Positions 7,563 to 16,171 of a stretch of DNA of 27,510 nt are shown here, one piece after another. Positions within the stretch are counted from its first letter, which is position 1; each line of letters begins with the position of its first letter. The notes under the pieces are model-generated. The model saw only the letters and a list, made by a program, of their open reading frames with translations. It made no database searches and had not been told where the DNA came from. Both the position numbers and the translations under genes were made by a program. Source of the stretch: CAYVSF01 sp046482855 (GTDB lineage: Bacteria > Bacteroidota > Bacteroidia > Bacteroidales > UBA12077); assembly GCA_046482855.1 (NCBI GenBank), contig JAWOEH010000159.1:1-27510 (forward strand), given 5' to 3'.

Positions 7563-8696
7563 TTAACATACCGTTATCAAGGCAAAGCCATAACTAAAAC
7601 GACCTGACTCCGGTACCATAAGAAGAATTTTCTCGCCGGTTTTCAGGGTATTTCTCTTGCGTAATTCATCCAGCATAATGTACATAGATGCGGAGCCAAC
7701 ATTTCCTACTTCAGGCAAATTTGTAAACCATTTCTCACGAGGGATCCATTGGTTTTGTTCCTTCATCTCCTGTTCAATGCGCTCAGCAAAGTACATCGAG
7801 GACAAATGAGGAAGCAAATAATCCACTTGTTCCAGTTGAAGATTATGTTTTTTGCACACAGAAGCAAGGGTTTTTACACCATAGGAGACAATGTTCCGGC
7901 CCAATTGCTTAACATCTTGCTTAACAGCAAATATAGACTGTTCCAACCATTCAAGTGGAGCAAATTCTTTCCATCCTTTAAGGGAATTGTCGGGTTGTTT
8001 CGTGGCGCCGCAATACATGCAGGTAGCCTGCTCATTTGCATAGCTAACTGAATCGATCCAATTGATTTCGAAGGAAACACCAGATTGAGCCGGTTTGTCA
8101 GCCAACCAAAAGGCGCCGGCACCGTCGGAAAGCATCCATCGCAAAAAATCTTTTTCGAAGGCCAAAATGGGTTGTTTTTCCAATTTTTTCAGGTGTTGAG
8201 TTTCTGCATCAAAGGAGGTATTTCGCATCAACGGCGAGATGAGCTCCGAACCTGTACAAACAGCATTTGATGAGTTTCCGGCGGCAATTGATAAATAGGC
8301 TTGTTTTAATGCATGAAACCCGGCACAACACACGCCGGAAGGGGAAAAGATCTCCAGTGGATGCCCTCCAAGCTCTCCATGTACCATACTTGCGTGTGAG
8401 GGCAATACTTGATCGGGGATGCTGGTTCCGCATACCAATACTTCAAGTTGCGATAAGCGAGCTTCAGGTCCTTCGAGCTGTTCTATTGCTTTAGCAGTCA
8501 TTCCTGCATTTGTATGCGTTATCGTGCCTCCGGGAGTGAGTGCATAATACCGTTGTTTTATTCCATTTTGCCTCAAAACAATGCGTCTTGATCGGGAAGG
8601 CCTGTCATCTACAAGTCCCAACATGGTCTCCATCGATTCGTTGGGTACAGGCTTGTTGGGTAAAAAACTAGAGGTATGGTTGATATATACGGGCAT
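7563..8696 (-). CDS. darB: DarB-like beta-ketoacyl-ACP synthase III (dialkylresorcinol pathway)
   Basis: 377-residue thiolase-fold enzyme of the FabH class. The Cys-His-Asn triad is visible as C124 in CCAGF, H297 in LLPHLSS and N332 in EVGNVGSAS. In dialkylresorcinol and flexirubin pathways, DarB joins an acyl-CoA or acyl-ACP to a beta-ketoacyl-ACP, and DarA then helps close and aromatise the ring. Assignment as DarB rather than housekeeping FabH rests on its size, above the usual 310-330 residues, and on the DarA gene ending nine bases upstream. The pair forms the end of a three-gene unit closed by a strong terminator. No acyl carrier protein, ketoreductase or aryl-polyene genes are nearby, so the acyl chains presumably come from general fatty acid synthesis. 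The final residues (LITVC) are unremarkable. Confidence 0.8.
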   Translation of the reverse strand: MPVYINHTSSFLPNKPVPNESMETMLGLVDDRPSRSRRIVLRQNGIKQRYYALTPGGTITHTNAGMTAKAIEQLEGPEARLSQLEVLVCGTSIPDQVLPSHASMVHGELGGHPLEIFSPSGVCCAGFHALKQAYLSIAAGNSSNAVCTGSELISPLMRNTSFDAETQHLKKLEKQPILAFEKDFLRWMLSDGAGAFWLADKPAQSGVSFEINWIDSVSYANEQATCMYCGATKQPDNSLKGWKEFAPLEWLEQSIFAVKQDVKQLGRNIVSYGVKTLASVCKKHNLQLEQVDYLLPHLSSMYFAERIEQEMKEQNQWIPREKWFTNLPEVGNVGSASMYIMLDELRKRNTLKTGEKILLMVPESGRFSYGFALITVC

Positions 8697-8705
8697 GAAA
8701 AGATC

Positions 8706-9626
8706 TTAATTTTTAAATCGAATGCTTTTATAATAGCTCATTCGCTTATTTACGTTACGTATCGTTATTGCGTTGTACACAGTTGACAAAAGTAAAATAA
8801 TTGGCCCAAATAAGGTAATTCCGGTTGGTAAATAAATACGAAAAAAAGTAATCCTGTGTCTTCTGGAGGCATCTCCTGGTCCTCCTTTTTTTGCAATGAA
8901 GGCCGCCCAAAATTGGAATATTCGTTTAGCTCTTTCTTCTAAGCTCATCAGCCCGGAAGAAAGATGGGTGCCGCCGGCTTCTATTATCTTATCTTGCAAT
9001 GATTCTGTGTGGTTGTTCTCCAGGTGTTCTTTCAGGATCTTCCCAAAAACATATGCATTACCAATATCTTTATCGGAAACTCCGGGTTTTGGTAAGATTC
9101 CCCAAACACGGCGCTTTTTCCCGGTAAATAACCAGCGGGCAATGGTAACAATGCCGGTAAAGTTTTCCGTACGATCGCGGAACACAACATTACCGATAAG
9201 TTTTCCTTTGGCATGGCTAAGGCTTCGTTTTATCGATTCCTGCGCACCAATCCACATATTGCGGGCGCCAATGACCGTAACCACAGGCGTCTGGTTTAAC
9301 CACTGTTTAGCATAATCGGTTTGCAAAAAAGAGTGAACCGGTATGGAGGGCGATAAAAACCAAGGCTGATGTGCTAAAACAACTAAATCAAATGTTTGCT
9401 CCATAGCTATTTTCGGTTCATGTAATGCACATGGCACCTCATTGACCGATTCCGGGAACGAATCATAAAAATCATAAGGTTTCCATGGAAATGCATAGGG
9501 TTTCCTGGGGTTTATCTGATGCCATGTGATAGTGTAATCCGAATTGTTTAATGGGGCCAAGAAACTGTCTAAAATTTGTTTCAATTGACCGGATTGCGTG
9601 TAGTAAACAACAAGAATGCTTTTCAT
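8706..9626 (-). CDS. darA: DarA-like dialkylresorcinol condensing enzyme
   Basis: 306 residues. The N-terminus ILVVYYTQSGQLKQILDSF is a flavodoxin-like phosphate-binding start. The following segments PYAFPWKPYDFYDSFPES, LSPSIPVHSFLQ and VVTVIGARNMWIGAQE agree with my recollection of Bacteroidota DarA proteins from flexirubin clusters. A hydrophobic stretch near residues 265-285 (YLPTGITLFGPIILLLSTVY) may anchor the C-terminus in the membrane. DarA acts with DarB to make 2,5-dialkylresorcinols, membrane-active antioxidant or pigment head groups. It follows the 111-residue membrane protein by 38 bases and precedes darB by nine. The product family is well supported; which resorcinol is made here is not determinable. 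Confidence 0.83.
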   Translation of the reverse strand: MKSILVVYYTQSGQLKQILDSFLAPLNNSDYTITWHQINPRKPYAFPWKPYDFYDSFPESVNEVPCALHEPKIAMEQTFDLVVLAHQPWFLSPSIPVHSFLQTDYAKQWLNQTPVVTVIGARNMWIGAQESIKRSLSHAKGKLIGNVVFRDRTENFTGIVTIARWLFTGKKRRVWGILPKPGVSDKDIGNAYVFGKILKEHLENNHTESLQDKIIEAGGTHLSSGLMSLEERAKRIFQFWAAFIAKKGGPGDASRRHRITFFRIYLPTGITLFGPIILLLSTVYNAITIRNVNKRMSYYKSIRFKN

Positions 9627-9664
9627 TTTTCTGTTTTTTCAGAATTTCAACAGCCGTTTTATTT

Positions 9665-10000
9665 CTATTTGTTTCCCTGACCCAGAAAAAGCAGACTTCC
9701 TCCAAGTAGTAACAACTGATGCACAAAATTCAAACGAATACCGTTGAAAGATGAGACCATGCTGTAAATGATTAGCAATGACAGCACCAAAGCGGATACA
9801 ACAGTAAGTTTTTGTCGCTGAAACATTCCGCCTAATAACAAGGTAAGGGTTGTTAAACACCACAAAAAGGCCTGGTAAAAAGCCAGTGTATCCAATTGAA
9901 CATCGATCACTGTATCGAGATAGTACAGGAAAGCATATCCAATAAGAGCCATTCGAATGGCCCATTTGCCAAGTGCACTGAAAAAAGGTATCGGCTTCAT
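9665..10000 (-). CDS. Small four-helix membrane protein preceding darA
   Basis: 111 residues with about four hydrophobic segments and almost no soluble region, ending LLLLGGSLLFLGQGNK. The layout recalls small DoxX-like or undefined membrane proteins, but I cannot name a family. It is the first gene of the darA-darB unit, with an exact -7 promoter box 41 bases upstream of its ATG. A role in placing or handling the hydrophobic resorcinol product is possible but is only inferred from position. Another, longer frame overlaps it on the same strand (9639-9965); I chose this one for its consistent membrane character and ATG start. Confidence 0.7.
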   Translation of the reverse strand: MKPIPFFSALGKWAIRMALIGYAFLYYLDTVIDVQLDTLAFYQAFLWCLTTLTLLLGGMFQRQKLTVVSALVLSLLIIYSMVSSFNGIRLNFVHQLLLLGGSLLFLGQGNK

Positions 10001-10041
10001 AGCGTAAGGTTTTGGTTTAATTTGAGCATTATCAGGTCAAA

Positions 10042-10049
10042 CAAAGATA
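10042..10049 (-). promoter_or_regulatory. -7 promoter box for the membrane protein/darA/darB unit
   Basis: TATCTTTG on the minus strand, exact to TAnnTTTG, 41 bases before the ATG at 10000 in the divergent gap to the DUF218 gene. Confidence 0.55.
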
Positions 10050-10107
10050 ATGAAACGCTGTTTAAATATAGGAACTAAAGTACAAATAGCAGTAAAATCC
10101 AGTGAAA

Positions 10108-10743
10108 ATGAGATACTCATTGCCCACTTTTCTGTTGCTCACCCTTTTATCTCTTCACGTATGCGGAAGCCGCCCGGTTAAACAATTTGCCAAAGCACAA
10201 AGAAATGCACCCTATGAGGTCATTATCGTGCCCGGGGTTCCTTATGACGATGATGATTATACTGAATTATTGGCCAAGCGCATCAAGTGGGCAGTACATT
10301 TGTATAAGAGCGGTGTTACCCGACACATTATCTTTTCAGGTTCTGCTGTATACACACCCTATGTGGAAAGTATAATCATGAAACAATATGCCTTAGCCTA
10401 CGAGGTTCCGGACTCTGTGATATTTACTGAAAAGAGAGCGGAACATAGTGTTGAAAATGTCTATTATTCTTATGTGTTAGCCAGGGAGATGGGATTTACA
10501 AAAATAGCTCTTGCTACCGATCGGTTTCAATCCAGAATGATGGAGTGGGCTTCTTCTAATATGAAAGTAAAAATTGACTTTATTCCCATTGTGGAAGATC
10601 GGCTGGAGCAAGTTAACTATGGGCAAGTGCAAATAGATCCGACTAAAGCCTATATTCCTGATTTCGTTTCTATTGAGGATAGGGAATCGGTTTGGGAGCG
10701 TATGCGAGGAACCTTTGGTAAAAATGTTGAAAAGAAAGATTAA
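10108..10743 (+). CDS. DUF218 (YdcF/SanA-like) protein
   Basis: About 211 residues: an N-terminal hydrophobic signal or anchor (YSLPTFLLLTLLSLHVC) followed by a DUF218 domain. The domain shows EVIIVPGVPYDDD, KRIKWAVHLYKSGVTRHIIF-SG, SVIFTEKRAEHSVENVYYS and KIALATDRFQSRMM in the family order. SanA/ElyC members of the family affect envelope integrity, and a biochemical activity is not settled. The Cys after LLSLHV could be a lipidation site, but Val at -1 is a poor lipobox, so signal peptide versus lipoprotein is open. An in-frame GTG at 10102 could extend it by two codons; I use the ATG at 10108. It stands alone on the plus strand, divergent from the darA unit. Confidence 0.82.
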   Translation: MRYSLPTFLLLTLLSLHVCGSRPVKQFAKAQRNAPYEVIIVPGVPYDDDDYTELLAKRIKWAVHLYKSGVTRHIIFSGSAVYTPYVESIIMKQYALAYEVPDSVIFTEKRAEHSVENVYYSYVLAREMGFTKIALATDRFQSRMMEWASSNMKVKIDFIPIVEDRLEQVNYGQVQIDPTKAYIPDFVSIEDRESVWERMRGTFGKNVEKKD

Positions 10744-10869
10744 GAGCCGCAGTTCTTGCTATGAGTATATATATGGAAAGGAATAAGTCGATCGGATGCA
10801 TTTCCTTTTCTGTTTTATTGTTGATTTTTCTATTTTTAGGGCTGATTTAAATCTATAAAACCATCATCG

Positions 10870-12939
10870 ATGAAATGTAAAAAACACTTTTTTGCAGCCC
10901 TAATGGCCTTGGGGGTAATTGCAGGAGGATGTTCAACCGGCTCCTCGCCTGCTGATTCCACAGCTACTATACAAGAGCGGAATATCGCCAAAAATACGGT
11001 TAAAACTGTCATTCAGGATCTTCAAAACAACCATGCTGAGGTTCCCGGGGACCGGATTGCCGACGGAGTGAAACACGTTGCCAGTCTATGGCGAGCCTCT
11101 GATGGCGATGCGCAGGCCTTTAAGGCATTCTGTGAGAAATACTTTGTTGCCGATGAACAAGAGCGTTTTGAGGTATTTAAGAAGATCTCAAATAATATGG
11201 AATCTCTATGGGGCTACTTCAATAAACTGAATCTGGATTTGCAGAAGAATATGCATGAAGATATCGGTACATTCCATGCTGTCGATCAGTTATTTGCCGG
11301 TTATAGTCCCGGAGCTCACCTGACTGAAGATTTCTATAATAATAAAATTGCTTTTGTTGTAGCTCTTAATTTTCCTCCGGTTTCGTTAGAAGAGAAAGAA
11401 GCAGAAGGGGCCGATTGGGATACAAAACAATGGGCCTACGCTCGTTTGGGCGATGTGTTTACCGCACGTGTTCCTGCCTCCCTGGCTCAGGCATACAATG
11501 AAACCCAAACCAAAGGCGACATTTACATTGCGGACTATAATATATACATGGGTCATTTGATAAATGAAGAGGGTGAGAGACTTTTCCCCGAGGATATGGT
11601 ACTCCTTTCACATTGGAACTTGCGTGATGAAATTAAGTCGAATTATGCTGATGCTAAAAAAGGGTTAGAGAAGCAGGATATGGTTTATTCTGTCATGAAG
11701 CATATTATTCACCAAACCATCCCTTCGGAAGTAATTAATTCCGGCGCCTACGACTGGAATCCTGCCAAAAATAAGGTATATAAAGAGGGCGCTGAAGTTT
11801 CGTTTAAAGCAGAGGCCGATATTCGCTATCAGCAGATTGTCTCGAACTTCCAAGCTTTACAAAAGATGGATCCTTATTACCCGGAATTAGATACCTACAT
11901 AAAAAGGAAGTTTTCCGGCGACATGGAAATACCACAACCCGAAGTAGAAACCTTATTCGATGAATTTCTATCCTCACCCCAGGTTCAGGAGGTTGCCACT
12001 TTAATAAAGGAGCGTTTGGGACGAGATTTACGCCCTTATGACATTTGGTACGATGGGTTCAAATCGCGTAGTGCCTATTCCGGCGACATGTTAAAAACGA
12101 TGACACAAAAGCGTTATCCCAATGCCCAAGCCTTGGAGAATGATCTTCCCCGAATATTAAAAACCCTTGGTTGGGAACCTGAACGTGCCGATTTTATTGC
12201 CTCAAAAGTAGAGGTTGATCCGGCGCGTGGTTCGGGACATGCCTGGGGAGCTTCTATGAAAGAGATGAAGGCACATTTGCGTACACGTGTAGGTGATAAA
12301 GGGATGGATTACAAAGGCTATAATATTGCTGTTCATGAGTTCGGACATAATGTTGAGCAAACCATCTCGCTGCACGATGTTGATTATTACATGATGAATG
12401 GGGTCCCTAATACAGCTTTTACCGAGGCACTGGCATTTATTTTTCAAAAACGCGACTTGGAGCTATTGGGACTTACGCAAAAAGATCCGCTACAAGCGCA
12501 TTTGCAAACCCTTGATACCTTTTGGTCCTTATACGAAATCATGGGCGTTTCCATGGTTGATATGCGTGTATGGAAATGGTTATATGCACATCCAGAGGCA
12601 ACTAAATCGGAGCTTAAAGAAGCTGTGATTGACATTGCCAATGAGGTTTGGAATAGCTACTATGCTCCGGTATTTGGGATGGAAGATGAACCTGTATTGG
12701 CAATCTATTCACACATGGTGGCCTCTCCTCTTTATTTGTCGGCCTATGCCTTCGGTCATTTAATCGACTTTCAGATTGAGCAACATCTGAAAGGAAAAGA
12801 TTTCTCCAACGAAGTAGATCGAATTTGGAGCCAGGGTAAACTAACACCTCAATATTGGATGCAACAAGCAGTAGGTGAAAAAATAGCAAATTCCCCCATT
12901 CTCTCGGCAACTGATGAAGCGCTAAAGGCCATGAAGTAG
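10870..12939 (+). CDS. HEFGH zinc metallopeptidase lipoprotein (M3-like)
   Basis: 689 residues. A lipoprotein signal ends in VIAGG-C21, so the mature protein is probably anchored to a membrane facing the periplasm or cell surface. The zinc site is clear: H489-E490-F-G-H493, with a plausible third ligand E519 in FTEALAF, about 26 residues downstream, as in gluzincins. The motif plus the helical, alpha-rich sequence is nearest to peptidase family M3 (thimet oligopeptidase-like), but the N-terminal 480 residues are not ones I can place. The likely role is cleavage of peptides outside the cytoplasm. It is followed by its own terminator (12962-12990), so it appears monocistronic. Peptide substrate is unknown. 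Confidence 0.82.
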   Translation: MKCKKHFFAALMALGVIAGGCSTGSSPADSTATIQERNIAKNTVKTVIQDLQNNHAEVPGDRIADGVKHVASLWRASDGDAQAFKAFCEKYFVADEQERFEVFKKISNNMESLWGYFNKLNLDLQKNMHEDIGTFHAVDQLFAGYSPGAHLTEDFYNNKIAFVVALNFPPVSLEEKEAEGADWDTKQWAYARLGDVFTARVPASLAQAYNETQTKGDIYIADYNIYMGHLINEEGERLFPEDMVLLSHWNLRDEIKSNYADAKKGLEKQDMVYSVMKHIIHQTIPSEVINSGAYDWNPAKNKVYKEGAEVSFKAEADIRYQQIVSNFQALQKMDPYYPELDTYIKRKFSGDMEIPQPEVETLFDEFLSSPQVQEVATLIKERLGRDLRPYDIWYDGFKSRSAYSGDMLKTMTQKRYPNAQALENDLPRILKTLGWEPERADFIASKVEVDPARGSGHAWGASMKEMKAHLRTRVGDKGMDYKGYNIAVHEFGHNVEQTISLHDVDYYMMNGVPNTAFTEALAFIFQKRDLELLGLTQKDPLQAHLQTLDTFWSLYEIMGVSMVDMRVWKWLYAHPEATKSELKEAVIDIANEVWNSYYAPVFGMEDEPVLAIYSHMVASPLYLSAYAFGHLIDFQIEQHLKGKDFSNEVDRIWSQGKLTPQYWMQQAVGEKIANSPILSATDEALKAMK

Positions 12940-12961
12940 AACTTTCAGTCACAAATTTCGT

Positions 12962-12990
12962 ATGCCGCTCTATACAGGGCGGCATTTTTT
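12962..12990 (+). terminator. Rho-independent terminator after the metallopeptidase gene
   Basis: Stem ATGCCGC / GCGGCAT (12962-12968 with 12979-12985), ten-base loop, then a run of T through 12990. It lies 23 bases after the stop codon. Confidence 0.88.
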
Positions 12991-13022
12991 ATATTTCACG
13001 CCTGCATAAAAATGATTTTTCT

Positions 13023-13030
13023 TATCTTTA
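13023..13030 (+). promoter_or_regulatory. Possible -7 box for the GH16-like gene
   Basis: TATCTTTA differs from TAnnTTTG only at the last base and lies 27 bases before the ATG at 13058. The upstream terminator makes a promoter here necessary, but the match is imperfect. Confidence 0.35.
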
Positions 13031-13057
13031 ACCGTTGGAAATAAAAGCCTATATCGA

Positions 13058-14626
13058 ATGAATCAAGCAACTACTATAAACTTGTTTTGGGCCTCCTTGT
13101 TAGGACGCATCCCGTCAACTGCAAAATACGAAGCCCTTTTGCAACAGCAATCTTCCGATTTCAATCGCTACACCCAATTAGTGCAAAGTGAAAAAATAAC
13201 AACCTACAAAGCGTTAGCCGAGATGGTTCATTCCGATGCTTATCAGGCAAAACGAAAACAAATCAATGCCCTTACCTATAAAGGCTCAGATGAGCACAAG
13301 CACGAGGTTGAATTTAAAAATCTTCAGCGGGATAAGTTGCTTAAGAACTATTTTAACGTGCTTGAAGGAACTGATCTAAAGTGGTTTCAGAACTTTAAGA
13401 ATAGCGAACCCTATCAGAAATATGTCGATCTTTCAAATTATTCCCAAACCCTGAATGTTGCACAACTCAAGCAGGATATAAAAGAACAAAAGCAGGCTAA
13501 GAAGAACGAACTTAAACAACACAAGAAGAGTGATCCGCAGGAATACAAACGATTAAAAGAGGAGTTGAAGCTTCTTACATTTGAAAATTCCGAGGAGTAC
13601 AAAACGTTGCAGGAATTAAAGGAATTGAAGAAAAATCCTGAAGTAAAACGTTCCAATAAATTCCAAAAGAGTAGTGCTTATAAAAACTTCCTGAAGATCC
13701 AGGATAGCGATAAACTGAAGCGCTATCAAGAGCTTAAAGAGATCGTTGAATCTCCTGATTTTAAGGAACGGAAGGCTTTTTTACAGGCGAAAGATAAATT
13801 CTCGCTGACCGAGGAGTATGACTCTTATAAAGAGTATCAGGAATTACTAAAGGACAAAGATGTCCAATGGTTTATTACGATTGAAAAAGAGAAGCCCTTT
13901 GGACGTTTTGACGAACTCTCCTTAACTTTTGAGGACACATTTACCTCTGCTGGTCTTGATGCTGATAAATGGCTCGATCTTCCCTACTCGGGCAAGATTA
14001 CCATGAACGACACTTTTTCACAGGCTACAGATGAACATTTTATTACAAAAGGGGAGAATCTGGAAATTCGAGGAGAAGCATTGCGCATTATAACGAAACA
14101 GGAAAAGCGCGAGGGGAAAGCATGGCATCCGACGATGGGTTTTCTGCCCAAGACCTTCTCAGCAACCTCAGGAATAGTAAATACAGGAGAAAGTTTACTT
14201 CAACAGTTCGGTCTTGTGGAAGCTAAGGTAAAGGTGCAAAAATCAGCGCCTGTATATCATGCTTTTTGGCTCCAAGGGAAACAGGTAACTCCGCATGTCG
14301 AGGTTTTTAAATTTGATTTTGCCGATACAAACTCCTTACATATACATACTTATACCGGCGATATGCAGAATCCTTCCAAAGTACAAGTGAAGGTAAAAGG
14401 CTTGGATTTTGGTAAGGATTACTTCATTTTTACTTTAGAGTGGAAAAAGGAGACACTGGTATGGAAGGTAAATGGCTATACTGTATATGAAACTGGCCAA
14501 GGTGTTCCGCAAATTCCTATGTTTGTTAACTTAGCTTCGGGAGTGTTGCCGAAAGATAAAGGTCAAACCCTTAGTGGACAGAATGAGCTGGCAGTTGACT
14601 GGATACGCGTGTACCAATGGAATTAA
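13058..14626 (+). CDS. Repeat/coiled-coil protein with a degenerate GH16-like C-terminal domain
   Basis: 522 residues in two parts. Residues 1-288 are highly charged and helical, with a loosely repeated unit of the form S-x-x-Y-K-x-(2-3)-L (for example SEPYQKYVDLS, SEEYKTLQELKEL, SSAYKNFLKI). Two longer echoes occur, DLKWFQNFKNSEPYQKY near 106 and DVQWFITIEKEKPFGRF near 272. Residues 289-522 look like a GH16/laminarinase jelly roll: LTFEDTFTSAGLDADKW, then AFWLQGK, and a closing VNLASG...AVDWIRVYQW. The GH16 catalytic box E-x-D-x-x-E aligns with H413-V-E-V-F-K418, so both catalytic glutamates are missing. No signal peptide is visible, so the protein appears cytoplasmic. The best guess is a carbohydrate-binding or structural pseudoenzyme. 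Its stop codon overlaps the convergent STN gene's stop (TTAA). Confidence 0.75.
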   Translation: MNQATTINLFWASLLGRIPSTAKYEALLQQQSSDFNRYTQLVQSEKITTYKALAEMVHSDAYQAKRKQINALTYKGSDEHKHEVEFKNLQRDKLLKNYFNVLEGTDLKWFQNFKNSEPYQKYVDLSNYSQTLNVAQLKQDIKEQKQAKKNELKQHKKSDPQEYKRLKEELKLLTFENSEEYKTLQELKELKKNPEVKRSNKFQKSSAYKNFLKIQDSDKLKRYQELKEIVESPDFKERKAFLQAKDKFSLTEEYDSYKEYQELLKDKDVQWFITIEKEKPFGRFDELSLTFEDTFTSAGLDADKWLDLPYSGKITMNDTFSQATDEHFITKGENLEIRGEALRIITKQEKREGKAWHPTMGFLPKTFSATSGIVNTGESLLQQFGLVEAKVKVQKSAPVYHAFWLQGKQVTPHVEVFKFDFADTNSLHIHTYTGDMQNPSKVQVKVKGLDFGKDYFIFTLEWKKETLVWKVNGYTVYETGQGVPQIPMFVNLASGVLPKDKGQTLSGQNELAVDWIRVYQWN

Positions 14627-16161
14627 GGTGCTAAATCAATTTCCGGAAGGGTTACCTGTCCCTCTTCAATGGCCTCAACAAGGGGTTTATTAGGGGGAAG
14701 GTAATTATAGTTTCCCCAAAATTGCCTGTCGTACCGATAGTTTTTATCAGCCAACACTTCGCGTAGATTAGCTCGTTCACGGAAGCGGATTTTTTCAACA
14801 TTCGTATCATCGATGCTTGTTATGGCCATCTCAACAGTAGTTGCATATTTTTTGTAAAACAGCTGATTCTTTTTACGAATACGCAAATCGATATCGCAAT
14901 AGATATGATTCAGGTAGTACTTCCCCTGATAAGGCCTGTAGCCAATCCTGTAGCGTACTGCATCTACTTTTGTTCGAATTTTTCGGCTTCGTGAAAAGAC
15001 AAACATATCATCAACCTCCTGCACATTGTCAACAGAGAGTTGGAACTCTGCAGCAAGCAAGCTGAGATTCTCAACATCAATGTACATTACACCCTCGTAA
15101 AGAGGCATGGTGCCTTTTACAGTGGGACGAAAACGAATCATATACACCGATCTTTGGTCATACTCTGTAATCCCATTAAACGCATATTGGTAATACCTTA
15201 GGGCCAGGGGCTCTAAAAAAGTCATCGGGTGTTTTACAATATCCAGATAGGTAACTACTTGTAACCCTCCCTTAAATTTCACCGATAGGGTGTCATGTCG
15301 TTCAAAATCCGTCCATTTACGCATTTTGATAACCCGCATCTGGTCGCTTCGCAACCCACTATATGGCGCCTTATACACATCCAATACGCTTTCAAGAATA
15401 AGGGAATACTCATCCTGACGTTTAATGGTTTCACGATAAAAGGCAATCTGTTTAGTAGGTACCTGCAGGTAGTTTTCTTTTATCTTATCGATACACTGGG
15501 ACACAACCCGAAACGGATCAACTGACCGGATGACAATTTCCTCCATCATAAAGTCATGTGGCTGCATGAGCAGAGTATGATTATAATGACTAAGCTGATT
15601 AAAGCTGAGGTAACGGTTTCGGTAGCCTATATGTGAGATAACCAGCTGGCTATCTTGCATTGAGGTTGGAATTTTAAAAAGAAAATCGCCCTCTGGGTTG
15701 GTTATGGTACCCATAGAGGTGCCCTGGATGGTAATATTGGCAAACTCAATGGGAGCTTTTGTTTCGGCATCTAATACGGTACCTTCCACATAAATGAAAT
15801 GCATACTATCGACCAGCCGTACCTGCAGGGTTTCAACCTCGGTACTTTGGCGGATAATAAGCTGGTTTCCAATGATGATACTCTCAATCTCATTGGAGGG
15901 AAACAGATAGGCTAAGGTCTCTCGTAATGTGCGTTTTTCTACATTAATGGTTATCAGGCTGTCACCATTAATTCGTCCTGCATCGTAGGAGAAATTCACA
16001 CCGCTTTGTCGGCTTATTTCCAATAAGGCCTCATACAAAGGTAGTTTCCGCTCTTTAATGGTAATAACACTATCCATAGGTGTTTCTATCCTCTTCTGTG
16101 CCATCGAGAACAGAGGAGCAAAAAAACAAATGAACAAAAACAGACGGTATAAGATCTTCAC
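14623..16161 (-). CDS. STN plus carboxypeptidase-regulatory-domain envelope protein
   Basis: About 512 residues. A Sec signal peptide (VKILYRLFLFICFFAPLFSM-AQ) is followed by an STN (secretin/TonB short N-terminal) domain near 30-105 of the mature region (LPLYEALLEISRQSGVNFSY). Next comes a CarboxypepD_reg-like beta domain (VEGTVLDAETKAPIEFANIT). The C-terminal 300 residues include FYRETIKRQDEYSLILESVL and LYEGVMYIDVENLSLLAAEF, as in Bacteroidota carboxypeptidase-regulatory/DUF5686-like proteins. There is no plug or TonB barrel. No ATG fits the signal peptide; the GTG at 16161, ten bases after the fecR stop, gives a normal K-rich signal start. A TTG at 16182 overlapping fecR is the alternative. 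With sigma and FecR upstream it is probably the envelope partner or target of that switch. Confidence 0.82.
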   Translation of the reverse strand: MKILYRLFLFICFFAPLFSMAQKRIETPMDSVITIKERKLPLYEALLEISRQSGVNFSYDAGRINGDSLITINVEKRTLRETLAYLFPSNEIESIIIGNQLIIRQSTEVETLQVRLVDSMHFIYVEGTVLDAETKAPIEFANITIQGTSMGTITNPEGDFLFKIPTSMQDSQLVISHIGYRNRYLSFNQLSHYNHTLLMQPHDFMMEEIVIRSVDPFRVVSQCIDKIKENYLQVPTKQIAFYRETIKRQDEYSLILESVLDVYKAPYSGLRSDQMRVIKMRKWTDFERHDTLSVKFKGGLQVVTYLDIVKHPMTFLEPLALRYYQYAFNGITEYDQRSVYMIRFRPTVKGTMPLYEGVMYIDVENLSLLAAEFQLSVDNVQEVDDMFVFSRSRKIRTKVDAVRYRIGYRPYQGKYYLNHIYCDIDLRIRKKNQLFYKKYATTVEMAITSIDDTNVEKIRFRERANLREVLADKNYRYDRQFWGNYNYLPPNKPLVEAIEEGQVTLPEIDLAP

Positions 16162-16171
16162 GTATAGATAA

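Noticed and set aside
9639..9965. 108-residue minus-strand frame overlapping the small membrane protein
   Set aside because: It shares the DNA in another frame, with a composition unlike a protein; the 9665-10000 frame has consistent membrane helices and a promoter.
10777..10808. AAAGGAA / TTCCTTT hairpin after the DUF218 gene
   Set aside because: Only seven AT-rich pairs with an 18-base loop and an interrupted T-run; too weak to call a terminator.
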